Shown here piece by piece: positions 7,735 through 13,943 of a stretch of 14,647 nt of DNA. Numbering within the stretch: the first letter of the stretch is position 1; every line of letters starts with the position of its first letter. The translations under genes and the position numbers were made by a program. The notes under the pieces were generated by a model, which was given only the letters and a program-made list of their open reading frames with translations, searched no databases and had not been told where the DNA came from. The stretch is from Flavobacteriales bacterium CG18_big_fil_WC_8_21_14_2_50_32_9 (lineage in GTDB: Bacteria; Bacteroidota; Bacteroidia; Flavobacteriales_E; Vicingaceae), in NCBI GenBank assembly GCA_002770955.1, contig PCUH01000085.1, forward strand, positions 1 to 14,647, read 5' to 3'.

Positions 7735-7999
7735 TTACTTGCAATTTTCCATTTCGATTATAAAATAACCTTGTTCCTTAATGTCGGCTTCCCAATTAGG
7801 TCTTAATGTCTCAACGTGGCAAACTTGCATTCTTTTGATGTCAAAGGTTGGCCTTCTTGTCCTTTTGTTTTTAGATACGCTTTACCATAACCAGAAATTA
7901 CAGTTGTATCTTTAATATCTTCGGGGGGCAAGAATATCAAAGTGCATTATTGTGCCGACCTTTTTTAGTTACATAGGTGTCCCAAACTGCTATTTTCAT
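7735..7999 (-). pseudogene. DUF2024 family gene, broken by three single-base indels
   Basis: The reading begins MKIAVWDTYVTKK at ATG 7999, the usual DUF2024 start, but the frame is lost at once and closes on a stop at 7937-7939. Following the family pattern across frames restores the whole protein. MHFDIL follows after removing one base near 7957. EDIKDTTVISGYGKAYLKTK follows after removing one C from the six-base run 7924-7929. FCHVETLRPNWEADI through GYFIIEMENCK follows after adding one T at 7821-7823. The repaired protein has 87 residues, the normal family length, and ends at the stop 7735-7737. MHFD, ECxFCH and the final GYFIIEMEN-C are family hallmarks. Function is unknown. Substitutions look mild, so the break is recent or the indels are sequence errors. 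It shares a unit with marR. Confidence 0.82.
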
Positions 8000-8080
8000 T
8001 TTAATTATTGTTTTATTTTGTATTTGGCTATAACCTTGAGTAAAGAGTAGAAGCAAAACAATGTTTAATAAATATTTCAT
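7937..8080 (-). CDS. Signal peptide reading frame fused in frame to the broken DUF2024 start
   Basis: From ATG 8080 this frame encodes MKYLLNIVLLLLFTQGYSQ, a textbook Bacteroidota signal peptide with cleavage expected around GYSQ. Eight residues later it runs into the usual DUF2024 start (Met at 7999) and ends at the frameshift stop 7937. The 48-residue product is unlikely to be a functional protein. DUF2024 proteins normally lack a signal peptide, so the signal sequence may be the remains of a secreted-protein gene whose body was deleted, leaving its promoter and leader to serve DUF2024 and marR. Alternatively the upstream ATG is simply translated as a leader. The promoter at 8110-8141 lies directly upstream. 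Confidence 0.45.
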   Translation of the reverse strand: MKYLLNIVLLLLFTQGYSQIQNKTIIKMKIAVWDTYVTKKGRHNNAL

Positions 8081-8102
8081 TTCTTCTTGATTTAGAATAA
8101 AA

Positions 8103-8139
8103 TGCCTCACAAAGGTAGTTGTCCTAACTTTATGAGGCA
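8103..8139 (-). terminator. Intrinsic terminator of the thioredoxin-like gene, overlapping the next promoter
   Basis: Read on the minus strand, TGCCTCATAAAG (8139-8128) pairs with CTTTGTGAGGCA (8114-8103): twelve pairs including one U-G wobble, with a 13-base loop, followed at once by TTTTATT. The stem begins six bases after the stop codon of the thioredoxin-like gene (8146-8148). The same bases hold the -33 box, operator and -7 box of the DUF2024-marR promoter. Confidence 0.7.
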
Positions 8140-8141
8140 AA
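8110..8141 (-). promoter_or_regulatory. Promoter of the DUF2024-marR unit
   Basis: On the minus strand TTTG (8141-8138) is followed, 20 bases after the TTG, by TACCTTTG (8117-8110). This is a full Bacteroidota promoter with the same spacing as the thioredoxin-like promoter. The spacer holds the inverted repeat at 8116-8130. Transcription should start near 8103, leaving about 23 bases before ATG 8080 and about 104 before ATG 7999. Confidence 0.7.
8116..8130. promoter_or_regulatory. Probable MarR operator in the DUF2024-marR promoter
   Basis: The plus strand reads TAGTTGTCCTAACTT, an imperfect dyad of TAGTT-N4-TAACT form. It fills the part of the spacer next to the -7 box and shares its last two bases. 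Ten of 15 bases, all in the half-sites, equal those of the site at 8426-8440, in the same register to the promoter. MarR proteins typically bind such short dyads, so autorepression by the encoded regulator is inferred. Confidence 0.6.
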
Positions 8142-8145
8142 TTTT

Positions 8146-8379
8146 TTAACCTTTTACATCAGCCATAGAAGCCCCAAAGTTGATGTGTAAAACATTTCCA
8201 TTTGGAGTTACCAAAGCTGGAACTGATTTTACTCCTGCTTTTTCTGCTTCGTCAATACGTGACTTGTCGTTACCAAAGTGAACTACTTCTACTTTGTCTG
8301 TACCTAAAAGGTTGATGATGTCGTGTTCTGCACTTACGCATACAGGACAACCTGCGTGATAGAAAACTGATTTACTCAT
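8146..8379 (-). CDS. Small thioredoxin/glutaredoxin-like protein with CPVC active site
   Basis: This is a 77-residue single-domain protein of glutaredoxin size. It begins with a short beta strand (SVFYHAG) leading to C11-P-V-C14, the expected position for a redox-active pair at the start of helix 1. SVP at residues 52-54 supplies the cis-proline loop next to the active site, followed by a beta hairpin (ALVTPNGNVLHI). No signal peptide is present, so it should act in the cytoplasm as a disulphide reductase or thiol carrier; the partner is unknown. It has its own promoter (8420-8451) with a putative MarR operator, and ends just before the DUF2024-marR promoter with the same type of operator. 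This suggests control by that regulator in response to oxidants, electrophiles or metals. Fold assignment is firm; function is inferred. Confidence 0.85.
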   Translation of the reverse strand: MSKSVFYHAGCPVCVSAEHDIINLLGTDKVEVVHFGNDKSRIDEAEKAGVKSVPALVTPNGNVLHINFGASMADVKG

Positions 8380-8419
8380 TTTGTTTAAAATTTAAATTGT
8401 TATGACATTATTGTCGGTA

Positions 8420-8451
8420 CAAATATAGTTAGGATAACTAACAATAACAAA
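8420..8451 (-). promoter_or_regulatory. Promoter of the thioredoxin-like gene
   Basis: On the minus strand TTTG (8451-8448) is followed, 20 bases after the TTG, by TATATTTG (8427-8420), a full match to the Bacteroidota pattern. The start codon at 8379 lies about 40 bases further, giving a leader of roughly 34 bases. Confidence 0.7.
8426..8440. promoter_or_regulatory. Probable MarR operator in the thioredoxin-like promoter
   Basis: The sequence is TAGTTAGGATAACTA: two perfect six-base arms (TAGTTA/TAACTA) around GGA. It occupies the promoter spacer and shares its last two bases with the -7 box, exactly as at 8116-8130. A bound repressor here would block RNA polymerase. Confidence 0.65.
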
Positions 8452-8641
8452 TAAAAGTTTTCAACTGTTTAAAATTCAAGTCCAATTAGCTGTCTGTTTT
8501 GGTGATTGGTGTCGTCTGCTACACTTGCCGCATAACTTGTATATAATAATGCTGTTGTATATATGTACTTTTAGGTTACATCTATTTTTTGTAAATATAA
8601 AAAAAATCTTCTAATTATAAAACTAACTGTTTGCTTCTGCG

Positions 8642-8702
8642 CTAACGCACTAAGCCAATCTAAAGCATCTTAATGACATTTTTAAAGGGCTTTGTGCGTT
8701 AG
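8642..8702. repeat. Long inverted repeat downstream of dsbD
   Basis: CTAACGCACTAAGCC (8642-8656) pairs with GGCTTTGTGCGTTAG (8688-8702), 15 positions with a single mismatch and a 31-base interior. It lies about 20 bases past the dsbD stop codon. No T-run follows on the minus strand, so it is not a classic terminator; it may protect the mRNA 3' end or be a dispersed repeat. Confidence 0.6.
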
Positions 8703-8707
8703 AAATG

Positions 8708-8722
8708 TCCCCATTAGGGGGA
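8708..8722 (-). terminator. Short G-C hairpin directly after dsbD
   Basis: TCCCC (8708-8712) pairs with GGGGA (8718-8722) around ATTAG, directly adjoining the dsbD stop codon (8723-8725). The stem is short but all but one pair are G-C. No T-run follows, so a role in transcript ending is only probable and may depend on the larger inverted repeat just beyond. Confidence 0.4.
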
Positions 8723-10792
8723 TTAAGGAGCTTTATGTCTCTTCAACCCATCTTCTAACCAATTTTTAAAGGCTGCTACATTGCCATGATGTTCATAATC
8801 GGCTGAACCATTGTCAATTTCTTTACCTTCAGTTGAAAGCATTCTATAATAAGGTTGCGTATTTATTTTATAAGTAGATGATTGATAATGACTCCATTTT
8901 TTGCCTATGGTTGTTATTTTAATTTCCCTACCATTTTGTTCCGCAACAAACTGTTCTTCGATAGGTAACGGTCTTTTATCATCTACATATAATGAAACCA
9001 ACACCACGTCATTTCTTAAAATTTCTATAACGCCTAGCTCACCCCAAACACCCTCTTCCATTCTTCTACAGTTCACACAAGCCTTGCCTGTGAAATCTAA
9101 GAAAACAGGTTTGTTTACTTTTTTTGCGTAAGCCAATCCTTCTTCCAAATCATGAAAAGCAGGTATTCCTTGTGGTCCAGTATGAGTTCCTTCAATATGA
9201 ATTGTTGTATTATTGCCAGAAGATGCAGAGGGCAATGCTTTATAACCAACCCCTCTTGGCGATTCACTGTATTCCATTGGCGGAGGAAATCCGCTTATTA
9301 TTTTTAATGGAGCTCCCCACATGCCCGGAATTAAATAAATAACAAAAATAACAACGAGTGTTCCTAATAAAGTTCTTCCAACAGAGAGGTTTTGCATAGG
9401 ACTATCGTGAGGAAGTTTAATAAATCCAAACAAATACATAGCAAGTACTCCAAAAACACCTATCCAAATGGCTAAAAACACTTCTCTTTCTAACAAGTGC
9501 CAATCCATTACTAAATCTGCGTTTGATAAAAATTTGAAAGCTAATGCCAATTCTAAAAATCCTAATACTACTTTAACAGTATTTAGCCATCCGCCCGATT
9601 TGGGTAAAGAATTCATCCAACCTGGAAAAGCAGCAAACAACGCAAAGGGCAATGCCAATGCCAAAGAAAAACCAAACATGCCTACAAAAGGAGCCATTCC
9701 GCCAATTGATGCCGACTGAACCAACAACGTACCTACAATTGGTCCAGTACATGAAAACGAAACCAATGCTAAGGTAAATGCCATAAAGAAAATACCTATT
9801 AAACCTCCTCGGTTAGAAGCCGAATCGGCTCTGTTTACCCATGAATTAGGTAGCACTATTTCAAAAGCCCCTAAAAATGAAATAGCAAAAACAACCAACA
9901 ATAAAAAAAAGAAAATGTTAAAATATACATTGGTAGAAAGAGCATTTAAAGCATCTGAACCAAAAATTTTGGTGATAATTGTTCCCAACAATACATAAAT
10001 AACAATAATAGATAAGCCGTAAAACATAGCATTTTTAATACCCGCAGCTTTCGATTTACTTTGTTTGGTAAAGAAACTCACCGTTAGAGGTATCATAGGA
10101 AAAACACATGGTGTTAATAAGGCAGCAAAACCACTAAAAAAAGCAATAAAGAAAATAGTAAGCAGCGATTTATTAACCAACCCCTCTTTTTCCTCTTCAA
10201 CAACTTCTTTTTGTGTTGGGGTTTCTACTGTAGCTGTTGCATTCTTTTCTAATATAATTTCGCTACTATCTTCAATTGTTGTTATAACAGCAACAGCTGT
10301 GGAAGCTGTATCTTGAACTGGTTGAGAAGAACATCCTTTCACTTTTATCTCAAAAACATCATCAAAAGGAGGTAAACAACCTTTTTCATCACAAGCGGAA
10401 AAAGCATAAATTCCTTTCAGCGTAAAATTTTTGTCTGTAAGTATTTTTATTTTTTGTTTAAACTCCACCGTACCAGAATGACTAAAAATATCTTCCCCTA
10501 TAATATCATCATAGTCTTTTTTGGGTTTTGGCTCAATTAATTTTCCAACCAATTGATAATTGGGAGATTTATCTAAAATTAATTCTGTTGGTAGGGCAAA
10601 GCTTTCTGCAGGTAAATGAGCACCATAAATATGCCACTGTTTAACTATGGTTGCTTTTCCTATAATTGTTGCTTCACAGCCGCTTTGTTCAACTCTAAAT
10701 TCCCAATTGACTTTTTCTAACGGATCTGTTTGAGCTGAAACAAATATGGTGTTAACGAACAAAAACAACAAAAAGAGTCCTGTTGTTTTCAT
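8723..10792 (-). CDS. dsbD: Thiol:disulphide interchange protein DsbD
   Basis: DsbD carries electrons from cytoplasmic thioredoxin across the inner membrane to periplasmic partners, keeping disulphide isomerases and cytochrome c thiols reduced. All three parts are visible. A signal peptide (MKTTGLFLLF to VSAQ) leads to a periplasmic N-terminal domain with C134-DEKG-C139. The membrane part has about eight hydrophobic segments (about 210-490), with the redox cysteines in LLTPCVFPMIP (C229) and SFSCTGPIVG (C348). The C-terminal thioredoxin domain has FLDFTGKACVNC (C572 and C575). ATG 10792 gives 689 residues and a clean signal peptide; ATG 10810 adds six residues and cannot be excluded. All redox cysteines are present. 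Its neighbour is a thioredoxin-like gene, but each has its own promoter, so a functional link is only suggestive. Confidence 0.94.
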   Translation of the reverse strand: MKTTGLFLLFLFVNTIFVSAQTDPLEKVNWEFRVEQSGCEATIIGKATIVKQWHIYGAHLPAESFALPTELILDKSPNYQLVGKLIEPKPKKDYDDIIGEDIFSHSGTVEFKQKIKILTDKNFTLKGIYAFSACDEKGCLPPFDDVFEIKVKGCSSQPVQDTASTAVAVITTIEDSSEIILEKNATATVETPTQKEVVEEEKEGLVNKSLLTIFFIAFFSGFAALLTPCVFPMIPLTVSFFTKQSKSKAAGIKNAMFYGLSIIVIYVLLGTIITKIFGSDALNALSTNVYFNIFFFLLLVVFAISFLGAFEIVLPNSWVNRADSASNRGGLIGIFFMAFTLALVSFSCTGPIVGTLLVQSASIGGMAPFVGMFGFSLALALPFALFAAFPGWMNSLPKSGGWLNTVKVVLGFLELALAFKFLSNADLVMDWHLLEREVFLAIWIGVFGVLAMYLFGFIKLPHDSPMQNLSVGRTLLGTLVVIFVIYLIPGMWGAPLKIISGFPPPMEYSESPRGVGYKALPSASSGNNTTIHIEGTHTGPQGIPAFHDLEEGLAYAKKVNKPVFLDFTGKACVNCRRMEEGVWGELGVIEILRNDVVLVSLYVDDKRPLPIEEQFVAEQNGREIKITTIGKKWSHYQSSTYKINTQPYYRMLSTEGKEIDNGSADYEHHGNVAAFKNWLEDGLKRHKAP

Positions 10793-10835
10793 TTTGTGAA
10801 TGAATGGCATAAGCGTTATTTTAAATAATAAAAAT

Positions 10836-10843
10836 CAAAGCTA
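10836..10843 (-). promoter_or_regulatory. Candidate -7 element of dsbD
   Basis: On the minus strand this reads TAGCTTTG, a full match to TAnnTTTG. Transcription would start near 10829, leaving a leader of about 37 bases to ATG 10792 or 19 to ATG 10810. No TTG is seen 20 bases upstream; that region is very AT-rich. Confidence 0.5.
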
Positions 10844-11019
10844 CCTATTTTATATAAAATAATGTATTTTTATTATTTCCAAACTGTTTATTTTAGGAAT
10901 TTTTAACCCTAATAATCTATTCTTGCAGATTTTCACTCAAACTGATAGTATTTTGCATATACCGAACTCAGATTAATAACTTAATAAAGTGTTTTAAACA
11001 GCATTATTAAAACAAAGAA

Positions 11020-11039
11020 GCCTCTCAAAATTGAGAGGC
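11020..11039 (-). terminator. Intrinsic terminator of the 100-residue hypothetical gene
   Basis: GCCTCTCAA and TTGAGAGGC form a nine-pair stem around two A residues. On the minus strand it is followed by TTCTTTGTTTTAATAAT, a T-rich tract. It lies 28 bases past the stop codon at 11068. Confidence 0.85.
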
Positions 11040-11067
11040 AACTTTCATTTCATGAATATAAAAACCT

Positions 11068-11370
11068 TTAAAAAAACTTAATTTCATGAATAGCTCTTAT
11101 AGGAATAATTGTAGTTCCTTTAAGTATTACGTTACTTTCTGTTACACCCCAAATTGATGTTTCCACCACTTTTTTTCCTTCAATGTCTTGAAAAAATATT
11201 TTAACTTTAATTTTATTATTTCCTAAATGCATGGCTCTGTCTAAACGATGTTGCAGTTCCTTTTGCTCATTTTCATTCTTCAACATATTTTCTTTAGGAA
11301 ATTTTAAACTGCCTATTATTTCCTTTTCAATTGGTATAATTACCTCTGTGTTTTTATTAATGGTATCCAT
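11068..11370 (-). CDS. Conserved hypothetical protein, 100 residues
   Basis: This is a small, highly charged cytoplasmic protein without signal peptide or membrane segment. The N-terminal 35 residues look flexible and include IPIEKEIIGSLKFPK. The C-terminal part (about 40-100) alternates short strands: NNKIKVKIFFQDIEGKKVVE, ETSIWGVTESNVILKG and TTIIPIRAIHEIKF, which looks like a small beta-barrel or a bent sheet. I recall similar unnamed proteins of 80-100 residues in other Bacteroidota, with the same RAMxLGN ... VKIxF ... ETxxW ... VILKxG ... IPIxxIxxI pattern, but know no function. It follows rpiB on the same strand, but an rpiB terminator lies between, and it has its own terminator, so it is probably transcribed alone. 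No cysteines and no catalytic motif are visible. Confidence 0.75.
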   Translation of the reverse strand: MDTINKNTEVIIPIEKEIIGSLKFPKENMLKNENEQKELQHRLDRAMHLGNNKIKVKIFFQDIEGKKVVETSIWGVTESNVILKGTTIIPIRAIHEIKFF

Positions 11371-11406
11371 GGTTTTAGTTTTATAAATCTATAATCTTTC
11401 AACGTC

Positions 11407-11420
11407 AAAAAAAAAAAAAA
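11407..11420. repeat. A14 homopolymer upstream of the 100-residue gene
   Basis: Fourteen A residues on the plus strand (T on the coding strand) lie 37 bases before the ATG at 11370. A second run of eleven A (11434-11444) belongs to the rpiB terminator. Tracts this long are prone to slippage and also bend DNA. Confidence 0.9.
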
Positions 11421-11433
11421 GTTTCTATCTTTT

Positions 11434-11469
11434 AAAAAAAAAAATTATGTTAATATACTAATTATTAAC
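11434..11469 (-). terminator. Intrinsic terminator of rpiB
   Basis: On the minus strand GTTAATA and TATTAAC (outer limits 11469 and 11449) form a perfect seven-pair stem with a seven-base loop. ATAA follows, then a run of eleven T (11444-11434). The stem overlaps the rpiB stop codon (11465-11467), so the structure begins within the last codons. Confidence 0.75.
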
Positions 11470-11905
11470 AACTTATTTTTTCTACTCTTTTACTGTGTCT
11501 TCCTCCTTCAAATTCAGTTGTTAAAAAAACATCAACACATTCAATAGCTTCATTTTCTGAAATAAATCGTGCTGGCAAAGCAATAATATTAGCATCATTA
11601 TGTAAACGAGCCAATTCGGCAATTTCTGGTTTCCAACAAAGTGCAGATCGAATTTCTTGATGTTTATTAGCTGTCATATTTATTCCATTTCCACTTCCAC
11701 AAATTAAAATTCCTAAATCAGCTTTTTTTTCTTCAATAAAATTAGCTACCGGATGAGCAAAATCAGGATAATCAACACTATCTTCAGAGAAAGGTCCAAA
11801 ATCTTTAATTTTATATCCTGATTTTGATAAATGCTTAATTAGTTGTTCTTTTAATTTAAAACCTGCATGGTCACTTCCAATTGGTATTATTTTTTTTGTG
11901 TTCAT
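11465..11905 (-). CDS. rpiB: Ribose-5-phosphate isomerase B
   Basis: This enzyme interconverts ribose 5-phosphate and ribulose 5-phosphate in the non-oxidative pentose phosphate pathway. The 146-residue length is typical of the RpiB/LacAB family. Motifs visible: GSDHAGF (10-16, substrate phosphate and ring-opening region), LICGSGNGI (67-75) with Cys69 as the expected catalytic base, RLHNDANIIALPAR (100-113) with His102 in the position linked to ring opening, and FEGGRHSKRVEKI (132-144) with the C-terminal arginines that hold the phosphate. Cys at 69 argues for RpiB rather than a LacA/LacB galactose-6-phosphate isomerase. ATG 11905 is the only sensible start. It is a housekeeping gene; its own terminator separates it from the hypothetical gene downstream. 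Confidence 0.95.
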   Translation of the reverse strand: MNTKKIIPIGSDHAGFKLKEQLIKHLSKSGYKIKDFGPFSEDSVDYPDFAHPVANFIEEKKADLGILICGSGNGINMTANKHQEIRSALCWKPEIAELARLHNDANIIALPARFISENEAIECVDVFLTTEFEGGRHSKRVEKISC

Positions 11906-12406
11906 TTATTTAATAATTTATTGTTTTTTAATGTCTTATGTATAAATTTAATGTTATGAACACTAAAAAATCAGGTTATTTTCAATACGTTCAAAATTAA
12001 CCTAATATAGTTAACAAAAAAATGTTTGTAAAAAATTAAATGGTTAATAAAAAATTAAAATTAAATGTAGGATAATTCAATTCATTTTATAAGCAAAAAT
12101 GAAAATGAAATAACGTAATTTTATAAGCTAAATTTTAACATGATTTTTAAACACAGTTATTAACTAATTTATTAACCGTTTTAATAAAACATAATAACAC
12201 TGTTGGTAAATTAACACTTAGTTAATATGTATGTTAATTTAAACATTTTCAATATTATACTGTTTTATATTTTGTTAATTAACGTCAACAACTTTTTATA
12301 AATTATAAAAACAAACATTATTAAAAGTATTTTTAAGCCTTATAAACGACCTAATAATAATAATAGATTTTATTAAATTTTATTAAAAAATATATATTAC
12401 TATATT
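11906..12406. other. Very AT-rich gene-free stretch between divergent rpiB and MORN genes
   Basis: About 500 bases with long A/T runs and no credible reading frame or RNA gene. It must hold the promoters of rpiB (minus) and the MORN gene (plus), but no full TTG-N20-TAnnTTTG pair stands out. GTTAA/TTAAC is strongly repeated, for example GGTTAATAAA near 12051 against TTTATTAACC near 12169, and TTGTTAATTAACG near 12274. One small dyad, AGGTTATTTT (11973-11982) with AAAATTAACCT (11993-12003), could be an operator or hairpin. Confidence 0.6.
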
Positions 12407-13930
12407 ATGATGATAACCAAAATTAAAATAATTCTTTTTTTGTTTTTATTTCCACTTACTTTGTTGGCACAAGAAAAAATTAAAGATGGACACAAAAAAT
12501 TTTATTTTGAAAATGGAACTATTTCAAGCGAAGGAATTATTAAAAATGGTAAACCAGAAGGTTATTGGAAAAATTATTATTCCAATGGAATAAAAAAATC
12601 AGAAGGAAATAGAAAAAACTTTTTATTAGACAGCACCTGGATTTTTTATAATGAATTTGGAGATACTACTTCTAAAATAAATTACAAAGAAGATAAAAAA
12701 AATGGTTTAAAAATAACATATAGTGATAGTTGTAATATTATTTTAGAAGAAAATTTTTTGGCTGATATAAAACAAGGAATAACAACTCATTATTATGATA
12801 CATTAGAAAAAATTAAATGGAAAGAAATTAATTATGAGGATAATATTGAAAATGGAAGTGCTTATGAATATGGTTTAGATGGAAGATTAATAACCATAAT
12901 GATATATAAGAAAGGAACTTTAATTGGAAAGGAAAATATTAACAGATATGATACTCAAAACAAAAAAACAGGAGTTTGGAAAAAATTTCATACTAAAAAT
13001 GGAAAATTAAAAGAAGAAGCAACTTATAAAAATGATTTATTGAATGGCTATTTGAAAGAATATGATTTAAAAGGGAAATTAATAAATGCAGTACTTTATA
13101 TTGATGGAGAACCTCAGCTTTTTGCAGAAGAACTATTTAATTTAGATATAAAAAAAGAATATCATACTAATGGTCAAATTAAAAAAGAAGGAACGTATGA
13201 TATAACAGGAAAAGAACATGGAAAATTTAAGTATTTCAACACAAATGGTGAAATTGAAAAAGTTGAAATATATGATCATGGTGTTTTATTAGCAAAAGGA
13301 ATGATTGATGATGCAGATAGACGACAAGGTTATTGGGAAGAATATTATATTAATGGTGAATTAAAATCGAAAGGGAATTACAAAGACGGAAAAAAAATTG
13401 ATAATTGGGAATTTTATTTTGCAAACAAACAACTTTTGCAAAAAGGAAACTATTTAGAAGGAGAAAAACCAACAGGAACATGGTATTGGTATTATTCAGG
13501 AGGTGAATTATTGAGAGAAGAATCGTTTAGAAAGGGATTAGAAGATGGAATGTTAGCAGAATATTTTGAAAATGGAAAACTCATAACAAAAGGAGAATTT
13601 ATTGATGGTAAAAAAGAAGGACCTTGGTTTTATGAGTTGGGCGACCATAGAGAAGAAGGAGAATATAAAGATGGAGAACGATTTGGAGAGTGGATTTTTT
13701 ATTATCCAAATGGAAAAATTAATTTTAAAGGAAGTTTTATTGATGGGTTACCAAACGGAAAACATAAATTTTATTATGAAGATGGTAAAATAAGAAGAGA
13801 AGAAATTTATATAATGGGAGTAAAAACAGATAATTGGAAATTTTATAATGAAATAGGAGAAATTTCTTTAATAATAGAATATAAAGACGGAGAAGATTAT
13901 AAAATTAATGGATCTAAAGTAAAAAAATAA
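12407..13930 (+). CDS. Secreted MORN-repeat (YwqK-like) protein, 507 residues
   Basis: A signal peptide (MMITKIKIILFLFLFPLTLLAQ) is followed by repeats to the C-terminus, roughly seventeen units of about 23 residues. A typical unit reads YFENGKLITKGEFIDGKKEG, then a W-x-F/Y-Y segment; such MORN_2/YwqK-like repeats form an extended beta-hairpin ladder. Two units carry a similar longer insert, GTLIGKENINRYDTQNKKTG (about 170-189) and GVLLAKGMIDDADRRQG (about 292-308), suggesting duplication of a block of about 120 residues. Automatic annotation would often call this a toxin-antitoxin YwqK family antitoxin; export and the lack of a toxin partner argue against that role. Adjacent ATG codons at 12407 and 12410 are both usable. 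The next gene, a PAS sensor, starts 13 bases after the stop, so they are probably cotranscribed. Function unknown; possibly a surface or periplasmic binding scaffold. Confidence 0.85.
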   Translation: MMITKIKIILFLFLFPLTLLAQEKIKDGHKKFYFENGTISSEGIIKNGKPEGYWKNYYSNGIKKSEGNRKNFLLDSTWIFYNEFGDTTSKINYKEDKKNGLKITYSDSCNIILEENFLADIKQGITTHYYDTLEKIKWKEINYEDNIENGSAYEYGLDGRLITIMIYKKGTLIGKENINRYDTQNKKTGVWKKFHTKNGKLKEEATYKNDLLNGYLKEYDLKGKLINAVLYIDGEPQLFAEELFNLDIKKEYHTNGQIKKEGTYDITGKEHGKFKYFNTNGEIEKVEIYDHGVLLAKGMIDDADRRQGYWEEYYINGELKSKGNYKDGKKIDNWEFYFANKQLLQKGNYLEGEKPTGTWYWYYSGGELLREESFRKGLEDGMLAEYFENGKLITKGEFIDGKKEGPWFYELGDHREEGEYKDGERFGEWIFYYPNGKINFKGSFIDGLPNGKHKFYYEDGKIRREEIYIMGVKTDNWKFYNEIGEISLIIEYKDGEDYKINGSKVKK

Positions 13931-13943
13931 ACTTTTAAATTAG

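Larger units (their letters stand above)
8380..8722. other. Gene-free stretch between the thioredoxin-like gene and dsbD
   Basis: Bases 8413-8451 hold the promoter and operator of the thioredoxin-like gene, and 8642-8722 hold two inverted repeats downstream of dsbD. Between about 8460 and 8640 I see no reading frame, RNA gene or clear motif, only mixed sequence with somewhat higher G+C around 8490-8530 and an AT-rich part after it. Confidence 0.6.

Noticed and set aside
7727..7744. TTG start for MarR at 7744
   Set aside because: It overlaps the DUF2024 stop codon. ATG 7726 gives a normal N-terminus with a short intergenic gap.
9124..9342. Plus-strand frames within dsbD
   Set aside because: Composition follows the antisense of the dsbD coding frame, and no promoter or family match is visible.
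11380..11408. Enterobacterial-type promoter TTGACG-17-TATAAA before the 100-residue gene
   Set aside because: The match is good for E. coli RpoD, but Bacteroidota RpoD uses TTG/TAnnTTTG. Given the AT-rich sequence, it is likely a coincidence.
11407..11420. A14 tract as a phase-variation switch
   Set aside because: It is long enough to slip, but it lies outside coding sequence and not between recognisable promoter boxes, so no switching mechanism is visible.
11906..12406. AT-rich region as a replication origin
   Set aside because: I found no TTATCCACA-type DnaA boxes, and the neighbours are not dnaA, gidA or other usual origin genes.
12407..13930. MORN protein as an antitoxin (YwqK-like naming)
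   Set aside because: It has a signal peptide, is 507 residues long, and no toxin gene is next to it. The name reflects repeat similarity only.
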